64,000 nt of DNA from contig NZ_AOGW02000002.1 of NCBI RefSeq assembly GCF_000332495.1, forward strand, positions 124,001 to 188,000. Direction: 5' to 3'. The notes beneath the pieces were generated by a model. It was not told the origin of the DNA, ran no database searches, and saw nothing but the letters and a program-made list of their open reading frames with translations. This stretch comes from Leptospira terpstrae serovar Hualin str. LT 11-33 = ATCC 700639. GTDB taxonomy: Bacteria; Spirochaetota; Leptospiria; Leptospirales; Leptospiraceae. This document shows positions 57,632-64,000 of the stretch, piece after piece. The first letter of the stretch is position 1. Each line of letters begins with the position of its first letter. The position numbers and the translations under genes were made by a program.

Positions 57632-58384
57632 ATGGGGAAAAAAATAATCATCGTCGGTGCCTCGAGCGGGATCGGAAAAGCCATTGCAGAAGCTGAATTG
57701 AACGCGGGGAATTCCGTGGTTCTTTTAGCAAGAAGGGAAAAGTCCCTAGAGTCCATTTCCAAAAAAGCCAATTTAGGAAAAGAGAAAAGAGCCTTTCCTT
57801 TGGTCTTTGATGTGACTAAATTTTCCACTGCTGAAAAAACATTTCAAAAAGCACTCTCAATACTTGGTAATGTGGACGAAGTGTATTTTGCCTCGGGAGT
57901 GATGCCGGAAATTTCACCTAATGAATACAATACGACAAAAGATTTAGAAATGTTAAACGTAAACCTACTGGGTGCTGTTGCCTTCCTAAATCCAGTGGCA
58001 ACTTATTTTACAAAACAAAAGTCTGGTAAAATTATTGGAATCTCATCCATTGCAGGGGAACGAGGACGTAAAGGAAATCCAGTTTACAATACATCTAAAG
58101 CTGCCTTTAATACATACCTAGAAGCACTTCGCAACCGATTGTCAGAATCCAATGTCCAAGTAACAACCATTAAACCAGGGTTTGTCATTACGGAAATGAC
58201 CAAGGGTCTCAAACTTCCAGAAAAAGGATTACTCAAAGCAATCACGGCTGAAGTTGCTGCAGAAAAAATTCGTAACATCGTCGCGAGTGGAAAAGACGAA
58301 GCTTTTGTTCCAGGGATATGGGCACTCGTTGGTCTTATCATTCGGAACATTCCCAATTTCATTTTTAAAAAACTGAGTATATAA
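57632..58384 (+). CDS. Short-chain dehydrogenase (DprE2-like by context)
   Basis: 250 residues. Cofactor loop GASSGIG (9-15), catalytic Ser (138-139), Tyr152 and Lys156 (YNTSK). A C-terminal hydrophobic stretch (about 230-247) suggests membrane association. It is followed after one base by a DprE1-like flavoenzyme; in actinobacteria DprE2 is an SDR that works with DprE1 to epimerise decaprenyl-phosphoryl ribose to arabinose. That assignment rests on pairing, not on this sequence alone. Other polyprenyl-sugar redox roles are possible. Confidence 0.85.
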   Translation: MGKKIIIVGASSGIGKAIAEAELNAGNSVVLLARREKSLESISKKANLGKEKRAFPLVFDVTKFSTAEKTFQKALSILGNVDEVYFASGVMPEISPNEYNTTKDLEMLNVNLLGAVAFLNPVATYFTKQKSGKIIGISSIAGERGRKGNPVYNTSKAAFNTYLEALRNRLSESNVQVTTIKPGFVITEMTKGLKLPEKGLLKAITAEVAAEKIRNIVASGKDEAFVPGIWALVGLIIRNIPNFIFKKLSI

Positions 58385-58385
58385 C

Positions 58386-59831
58386 ATGGTCGCAAAGAAA
58401 ACAAAATCCGTTCTTGATGTGAAAGTTCCCAAAAAGGAAAAGGTCGAAGCATGGGGAATGAGTACTTTTTCTCAATCTCCTGTTTTTCGACCTGAGACAG
58501 AAGAAGAAATCAAAGATCTCTTTGTATGGGCAAACCAAACTGGCACCAAAGTTGCGTTACGTGGTGGAGGTTGTAGTTATGGCGATGCTTCCACCAATAC
58601 AGATGGAATTGTTTTGGATTTAACTCATTTCAATAAGGTTTTAGATTTTAACTTAAAAACAGGCGTGATGACTGTACAATCCGGTGCTAGAATCAAAGAC
58701 CTTTGGGAAACAGGAATTGAAAATGGATATTGGCCACCTGTAGTTTCTGGAACCATGATGCCAACACTAGGAGGTGCACTTTCTATGAACATTCATGGAA
58801 AAAACAACTTCAAAGTGGGAACCATCGGAGAACATATCAAAGAATTTACATTTCTAACTGCGAAAGGAGATATCTTGGTTTGTTCTCCTAAAAAAAATAC
58901 AGATCTATTTTATTCTGCAATCTCCGGTTTTGGAATGTTAGGTTGTTTTTTAACAGTACAAATCAAAATGAAACCTATTTACGCGGGTAAAATGAAAATT
59001 GATCCGGTCTATGTTAGAAACTTTGATGAACTATTTGCCTACTTCGAAGAACATTATAAGTCTTCCGATTATTTAGTAGGTTGGATTGATGCCTTTGCTT
59101 CTGGAAAATCAATGGGTAGAGGGCAAATCCACAAAGCGACTAACTTAAAAGAAGGAGAAGATCCTGACTTTCCTGGTAACTGTTTACTGGAAAGACAACA
59201 CCTACCTTCTCGCCTTTTCTATGTGATCCCTAAAAAATGGATGTGGATACTAATGCGTCCCTTCAGTTTTAATTTGGGAATGCGCCTGATCAATTTGGCG
59301 AAATGTATTGCGAGTATTTTAGTAAATCATAAAGCCTATTACCAAGGCCATGCAGAATATGCTTTTCTTTTGGACTATGTTCCCAATTGGAAATTTATTT
59401 ATAAACCTGGGGCCATGATTCAATACCAAGTGTTTATTCCCAAAGAGAACGCCAAACAAGCATTTAGTGAGATATTCACAATTTGTCAAGAACGAGGGAT
59501 TGTAAACTATCTATCGGTTTTCAAAAAACACAAACCAGACCCTTTCCTTTTAACACATGCAGTGGACGGATTTTCTATGGCTATGGACTTTCCCGTTACC
59601 AAAGGAAACAAAGAAAAACTTTGGTCTTTGTGCCATGAAATGGATGAGATAGTTTTAAAACACAAAGGTAGATTCTACTTTGCTAAGGACTCAACCCTAC
59701 GCAAACGTGTGATGGAATCCTACTTTCCTAAAGACAATCTCAAAAGATTTTACTCACTCAAGAAAAAGTATGATCCAAAAGGAATTTTACAAACTGACCT
59801 TTACAAACGAGTGTTTTTAACAGAAAAATAA
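58386..59831 (+). CDS. DprE1-like FAD-dependent oxidase
   Basis: 481 residues. The PCMH FAD-binding domain has [11 protein letters not shown] (~58-68). [17 protein letters not shown] resembles the DprE1 HGKN.. loop. The C-terminal ALO-type domain ends [15 protein letters not shown]. The family contains decaprenyl-phosphoryl-ribose oxidase and other sugar or alcohol oxidases. With the SDR gene before it (one-base gap), a two-step oxidise/reduce epimerisation of a lipid-linked sugar is plausible. A terminator follows. Confidence 0.85.
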   Translation: MVAKKTKSVLDVKVPKKEKVEAWGMSTFSQSPVFRPETEEEIKDLFVWANQTGTKVALRGGGCSYGDASTNTDGIVLDLTHFNKVLDFNLKTGVMTVQSGARIKDLWETGIENGYWPPVVSGTMMPTLGGALSMNIHGKNNFKVGTIGEHIKEFTFLTAKGDILVCSPKKNTDLFYSAISGFGMLGCFLTVQIKMKPIYAGKMKIDPVYVRNFDELFAYFEEHYKSSDYLVGWIDAFASGKSMGRGQIHKATNLKEGEDPDFPGNCLLERQHLPSRLFYVIPKKWMWILMRPFSFNLGMRLINLAKCIASILVNHKAYYQGHAEYAFLLDYVPNWKFIYKPGAMIQYQVFIPKENAKQAFSEIFTICQERGIVNYLSVFKKHKPDPFLLTHAVDGFSMAMDFPVTKGNKEKLWSLCHEMDEIVLKHKGRFYFAKDSTLRKRVMESYFPKDNLKRFYSLKKKYDPKGILQTDLYKRVFLTEK

Positions 59832-59878
59832 ATCATAAAAGAAACTAAACGCGGATATTGATTATTTTTTGGGCTTAG

Positions 59879-59905
59879 ACGAGGAGGTTAAACTCCTCGT
59901 TTTTC
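59879..59905 (+). terminator. Terminator after the DprE1-like gene
   Basis: An 8-bp stem (59879-59886 with 59893-59900), six-base loop, then TTTTC. Serves the SDR/oxidase operon. Confidence 0.8.
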
Positions 59906-59962
59906 ATTTAAACTTAAATAAGCGATAGGAATTAAAGATAAAAAATCAAGTTGAGTATTGAA

Positions 59963-61099
59963 TTAAATATTCATTCGTCTGTATAGAAAATAGGCAGCCG
60001 ATGTAAATATAACTGGTGTCATCCACATACCAATCCAAATCGGTAATGCACCATTTTCTGCCAAAGTTTTAGCCGTAGAATTTAGAATATAATACAATAA
60101 CACTACTGCAATGGTAAGACCAAGACTTGCCACACCTGCCGAACGTTTAGTAATGGCACCAGCTAGTGCACCAAGCGTAACGACAACAAAAGACATGAGT
60201 GGCATTGCAAAAGCCATATGTTGTTGAATGATCACATTGCGAAAAGGAATACCTTTAGTAATCCTGGACTCAATCTCGTCTGCCAATTCGAAAAAATTCA
60301 TCTCTTCTGGATTACGGATGGGTTTTGAAAAATATGCTAAATCTTCTGCAAAATCATAAGTTTTCTCTGGATATTTTATCCGAGATACAAGTTCTAAATT
60401 TTCATTGAATCTTACTTCTTCTGCATCGTATAAAACCCAACTATGTGGTGATGGAATGAATTTTGCTTTTTGAGAAGAAACAGTGTAAGTAGGATGTCCA
60501 TCAGGAGTGATTTCAATATAATTGAAACCTCCTTTTACTGTGTTTTCTTTTTCATCTATCCAATATACGTAATAGAATCCTTTTTTGCCTTTGATATGTA
60601 ATTGGTATACAAAATCAATCAGACGATTGGAACCTTTCGCCATAATACTATATTCTATCTGTGCTTTTTTGTTGGCTGGTATCACAACCATTTGGCCAAA
60701 AAGAGTCATGATTAACCAAATCGCAATTCCAAACAATAGAATGGGAGTGATGATGCGAATAAAGGAAACTCCGGCTACCATCATTGCCACAAGTTCTTTA
60801 TTTACGCTAAATTGACCGATGACAAAACAAACGGAAAACATAAGTGCCGGTGCCACTACTTGGTCCACCATCGATGGCAAAGAATACAAAACATGCAAAT
60901 ACACATGCACTTGGTTTACTTTCGAAGAAACCAAATACTTCATTACATCTGTGAATTTATAAATCACGATCATGGATGTAAGCATGATGAGAGTACCTAT
61001 AAAGGTTCTAAAAAAATCTAAAAATAAATAACGATCTAAAGTGCGAAAAGGAATGAACTCTTTTTTGAACCAAAGAAACGGTGTTAACAACAAATTCAT
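59963..61099 (-). CDS. LptF/LptG-family LPS-export permease
   Basis: 378 residues with six membrane segments, three at each end, flanking a periplasmic beta-jellyroll (about 150-270). DRYLFLDFFRTFIGTL, then the middle FSVNKELVAMMVAGVSF and the C-terminal RSAGVASLGLT are typical of YjgP/YjgQ. It would pair with LptB and a second permease to move LPS to the outer membrane. LptF and LptG cannot be separated by eye; the length fits LptG slightly better. The start overlaps the phosphatase stop by 4 bp. Confidence 0.9.
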   Translation of the reverse strand: MNLLLTPFLWFKKEFIPFRTLDRYLFLDFFRTFIGTLIMLTSMIVIYKFTDVMKYLVSSKVNQVHVYLHVLYSLPSMVDQVVAPALMFSVCFVIGQFSVNKELVAMMVAGVSFIRIITPILLFGIAIWLIMTLFGQMVVIPANKKAQIEYSIMAKGSNRLIDFVYQLHIKGKKGFYYVYWIDEKENTVKGGFNYIEITPDGHPTYTVSSQKAKFIPSPHSWVLYDAEEVRFNENLELVSRIKYPEKTYDFAEDLAYFSKPIRNPEEMNFFELADEIESRITKGIPFRNVIIQQHMAFAMPLMSFVVVTLGALAGAITKRSAGVASLGLTIAVVLLYYILNSTAKTLAENGALPIWIGMWMTPVIFTSAAYFLYRRMNI

Positions 61100-62379
61100 A
61101 AAATTTCCAATAACAACATACTCATATCGTCGGAAATTCGTTTTGCCGAAAATGACATTGAGTCCTCATATAGAGCATTCAAAAATTCTTCACCTTTTTT
61201 GTCAGAATGAATTTTTACCGAGGATAGTAAATGTTCGTCTCCATAAATCTCTCCTGCATCGTCAAAAACTTCTAAAATTCCATCGGAATAGAGTAAAATT
61301 CGATCCCCTGGATTGGGTGTGAGTGTAAAATTTTTAAGACTGGGTTTTAAGTAGGATACAATGAGTGTTCCCATCCCTTCCATAAATTTGGGATCTGAAT
61401 CTTTTTCCATACGGATGAGCGGAGGATGACCTGCAATGGAATACTGGATTTCTCTTGTGTTTGTATCCACAAATAATACGCATGCACTGATATGGTTATT
61501 TGGAACTAACGCCTGTAAGTCTTCGTGGATCGCTTTTAAACAGGCAGAGGGTTCTGTTTGGTTTCCATGAATTTTAAAAGCAAGAACTGCCATAGCAGAA
61601 ACCATCGCAGAGGCAATCCCATGACCAGAAACATCTGCAAAAAAGAGTGCTAATTTTCCATCCTCTCTTTCTAAGTAACTGATCGCATCTCCTCCCACTT
61701 GCCCAAAGGATCGAAAAAAGGAATGAAGCCTTACTCCTTTTGTTTTAGGCCACTGGGTAGTTACTAAATTGGATTGGGTTTCATTTGCCATATCTAATTC
61801 GTTTAACATACGGTCTTGAAACCCTTTGAGTTGGGATTCTGAAATTCGAAGTTTTTCTACGGAACTGAGTCGAATGTTTAGTGTTAAATAGGAAACAAGG
61901 GCTGGTGTGATGATGGCAGAAAGATACAATGGCAAATCCACTTGCGGTTCTTTTGTATAAAGTCCAATGACAATTCCTGCGGAAGATACTGTTCCCAAAT
62001 AGGATACAAGTGACCTTCTATCCACAAAACTAACCCCGATACAAGAAAGTACCAAAATCATTCCCACCAAATAACCAATGTAAAGTGAATTCCAATACAA
62101 AAGAATGAGAGAATGAGCACTCATGGTATAAAAGAAAAATAACATGATGGTTTGGATTTGTTTACGGACCCAATCGGAAACATAGGTGGCAAAGAAAAAA
62201 CCTAAGGTTATGGAGGCGTGTAAAATACGAATCCATGTGGGATCATATAAACCTAATTCAGAAGTAGGGGCAAAAACACCAAAACCAATAAAACTAAAAA
62301 ATACAACGAGGCAGATTCTTGAAATCTTCATTACCTCATCATCAAGTTTAAATCGTTCTTGGATGGATTGTTTTATCAT
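61096..62379 (-). CDS. Membrane PP2C (SpoIIE-type) phosphatase
   Basis: 427 residues. Six N-terminal membrane segments (about 20-175) precede a helix and a phosphatase domain with GGDAISYLERED, ADVSGHGIASAMVSAM, LYSDGILEVFD and DDMSMLLLE. All metal-site aspartates are kept. The gene overlaps both neighbours by 4 bp: thioesterase upstream, LptF/G-like downstream. This links a phosphatase to envelope genes. Substrate unknown. Confidence 0.9.
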   Translation of the reverse strand: MIKQSIQERFKLDDEVMKISRICLVVFFSFIGFGVFAPTSELGLYDPTWIRILHASITLGFFFATYVSDWVRKQIQTIMLFFFYTMSAHSLILLYWNSLYIGYLVGMILVLSCIGVSFVDRRSLVSYLGTVSSAGIVIGLYTKEPQVDLPLYLSAIITPALVSYLTLNIRLSSVEKLRISESQLKGFQDRMLNELDMANETQSNLVTTQWPKTKGVRLHSFFRSFGQVGGDAISYLEREDGKLALFFADVSGHGIASAMVSAMAVLAFKIHGNQTEPSACLKAIHEDLQALVPNNHISACVLFVDTNTREIQYSIAGHPPLIRMEKDSDPKFMEGMGTLIVSYLKPSLKNFTLTPNPGDRILLYSDGILEVFDDAGEIYGDEHLLSSVKIHSDKKGEEFLNALYEDSMSFSAKRISDDMSMLLLEIL

Positions 62380-62801
62380 ACCAAATGGTTAGATCCAAAT
62401 TTAGTTTTAAAATGTTCGGGAAGAGCAGATGGTTTTTGTAATTCAAAATCAAACCAAACAAAGGCTGCGTTCCCAGTCAAAACACATTCTTCGTTTTCAT
62501 TCCACATCGAACAAATCACTGTGAATGCCCGAGAAGAAATAGAATCTACTTCTAAGGTGATTTCTAAAGTAGCTGGGAAAACAACTTGTTTGCGATAATC
62601 CATATCCAAATGGGTGAGAACTGGCCCTGCTTTAACAGGCTTTAGTGGAGAATCCCACAAACTTTCTTTGGTAAAATAATCTGCCCTCGCAGATTCAAAG
62701 TATCTGACGTAAGTAACATTGTTTACATGTCCGAAAGCATCCATCTCACCCCAAACGACTTGTTGTGTGAATTTATGTTTGTATTTGATTGGTTTTGACA
62801 T
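62376..62801 (-). CDS. Hotdog-fold acyl-CoA thioesterase (4HBT)
   Basis: 141 residues. The N-terminal WGEMDAFGHVNNVTYVRYFESAR matches the 4HBT active site (D21, with H25, N27 and N28). The hotdog helix and beta-strands follow. Family members hydrolyse acyl-CoA or acyl-ACP; the substrate is unknown. It starts six bases after the PBP stop and overlaps the phosphatase start. Confidence 0.88.
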   Translation of the reverse strand: MSKPIKYKHKFTQQVVWGEMDAFGHVNNVTYVRYFESARADYFTKESLWDSPLKPVKAGPVLTHLDMDYRKQVVFPATLEITLEVDSISSRAFTVICSMWNENEECVLTGNAAFVWFDFELQKPSALPEHFKTKFGSNHLV

Positions 62802-62807
62802 TGTATG

Positions 62808-64000
62808 TTACCGAACTTCAAATAAGGAAAGAGACAAAACTTTTCCATCTCTATCTTTTACTTGCAAACGATACTCTCCCTTCTTTGGTTCCCAGAGGAA
62901 AGGCCCGCTAGCGGAACCAATCTTTTCATCGTTTAAATAATAAGAATACGAAACCTCGTAGGAACTGAAAGTAAAGAGGATTTTTTGACGACCCAAAGGA
63001 ATATCTGGATCCAATGCAAAAATACTTCCATTCACAGGAGTAAGGATTCTTGTCGATTTTGTCTTTTCTATCGTGTTTTTTTTAGACGGGCGAAAACCTA
63101 GTTCTGAAGAATTTTCAAACTCAGGTGGAATTAATTTGGAATCTAGGGACTCATGCAAAATATCCATTGTCTCTCGCCAGACTGGGGCTGCACCCGTTAT
63201 CCCTGAAACATCTAACATAGGAGCGCCGGTTGGATTTCCCACCCATACACCAACTGTATAAAATTCTGAATAACCGATACACCAATTGTCTCTCATGTCT
63301 TGGCTTGTTCCAGTTTTGACTGATGTATAATAGGAAGTAGATAAATAATTATCCCAACCGAAACCAAGAGAACGAGCCTCACGGTCCGAAAGAATTTCCG
63401 ATACCATATAACTTACCGTAGGTGAGAAAACCTTTCGAGTAATAAGATTCTTTTTCGATGGTTGAAAAATAAATTCAGAATAAACACCTGCATTAGCAAG
63501 GGTTCGGTAGGCATTCGTTAATTCGAGTAAAGTAATATCAGCAGTTCCCAATGCTAAGGAAGGACCATAAAACTCAGGATACCTAAGGCCCGTGATACCC
63601 AATCTTTCTAAAACCGACACAAATTCATTAATATCTAAAAAAGATAAAGCACGAATGGCAGGAATGTTGAGCGAGGAGGCTAAACTTTCTCTTACCGTCA
63701 CACTTCCTTTATAGGATTTATCATAGTTTAACGGACGATAGATTCCTTGATAAACCGGAATCCCGACTGGGGAATCGGAAAGAATCGAGTCCGGAGTGAG
63801 TTTGTTTTCTTGGAAGTTTTGGGCATACACAAATGGTTTTAATGTAGAACCCACTTGCCTCTTACTTCGAATGAGGTCTAGTTTACCAACGGAACTTTCT
63901 TCGCCAATATTGGGCACATAAACAAGAACTTGTCCTGTTCGGTTGTCGAGGACGATGGCAGCCCCATCATTCACATTTTTATCTGCAAGGGTCTTTACAT
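62808..64000 (-). CDS. pbpC: PBP1C-like penicillin-binding protein, 5' part beyond window
   Basis: The frame is open through the right edge, so the transglycosylase domain is outside. Visible is the transpeptidase domain: active-site S-x-x-K in GSTLKPF, SLN in ASSLNIPA and the KTG in SVKTGTS. A C-terminal beta domain after residue about 300 (TPVNGSIFALDPDIPLG) is the BiPBP_C type seen in PBP1C. It cross-links peptidoglycan in the periplasm. The first visible codons lie before a GTG at 63972-63974, which is not a real start. Transcribed towards the thioesterase and phosphatase genes. Confidence 0.88.
   Translation of the reverse strand, partial: VKTLADKNVNDGAAIVLDNRTGQVLVYVPNIGEESSVGKLDLIRSKRQVGSTLKPFVYAQNFQENKLTPDSILSDSPVGIPVYQGIYRPLNYDKSYKGSVTVRESLASSLNIPAIRALSFLDINEFVSVLERLGITGLRYPEFYGPSLALGTADITLLELTNAYRTLANAGVYSEFIFQPSKKNLITRKVFSPTVSYMVSEILSDREARSLGFGWDNYLSTSYYTSVKTGTSQDMRDNWCIGYSEFYTVGVWVGNPTGAPMLDVSGITGAAPVWRETMDILHESLDSKLIPPEFENSSELGFRPSKKNTIEKTKSTRILTPVNGSIFALDPDIPLGRQKILFTFSSYEVSYSYYLNDEKIGSASGPFLWEPKKGEYRLQVKDRDGKVLSLSLFEVR

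Overview
The window looks like chromosome of a Leptospira species, most likely from the saprophytic (L. biflexa-like) clade. The base composition is AT-rich. Several proteins are typical of spirochaetes: DUF1574 with MBOAT, FecR proteins next to adenylate cyclases, many SpoIIE-type PP2C phosphatases, and FliD for periplasmic flagella. The envelope genes are those of a diderm: Omp85 barrel, TolC/RND efflux, LptF/G permease and porin. Genus is inferred with good confidence, clade only tentatively. I saw no tRNA, rRNA, CRISPR array, insertion sequence or prophage. Genes are packed tightly, with many 4-bp ATGA overlaps and no gene-free stretch above 300 bp.

Layout. 1-6.5 kb is signalling: an Aer-like chemoreceptor (cut by the left edge), a membrane PP2C phosphatase, a GPH-type sugar transporter and a class III adenylate cyclase. 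6.5-14.3 kb holds small envelope proteins, a PlsC-type acyltransferase, dapF, a methyltransferase, a HAD hydrolase, and fliD translationally coupled to an unknown partner. 14.4-17.9 kb has ppk1 and a GlcD-like flavoprotein. 17.9-25.6 kb has two small secreted proteins with proline-rich ends, then a complete CzcCBA-type heavy-metal RND operon with an extra barrel protein inserted. 25.7-29.4 kb has a DUF455 di-iron protein / cytochrome c'-like protein / porin operon, an alkyltransferase-like DNA repair protein and thiD.

29.4-35.7 kb has a GAF-GAF sigma-54 activator divergent from a zinc-ribbon/GAF/PP2C protein that is coupled to tilS (frameshifted at a run of ten A) and engB. 35.7-45.3 kb is mostly envelope: a SprA-like metalloprotease, Omp85 plus DUF1566 lipoprotein, biotin carboxylase plus carrier, an LTA-synthase-like enzyme, a small repeat protein matching the 7(1) septoil-knot family, another acyltransferase and a periplasmic helical protein. 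45.4-49 kb has DUF2225, truA, a barrel protein and a lipoprotein. 49-54.5 kb is a cyclase / FecR / beta-repeat operon whose last gene carries an in-frame stop.

54.5-64 kb has a DUF1574/MBOAT O-acylation pair with a NYN RNase, a DprE2/DprE1-like redox pair, and an operon read leftwards from the right edge: PBP1C-like transpeptidase, thioesterase, PP2C phosphatase, LptF/G-type permease.

The best leads are the tilS A10 frameshift, the in-frame TAA at 54128, the septoil-knot protein, the proline-tailed proteins before the metal pump, the cyclase/FecR operon and the DprE-like pair.
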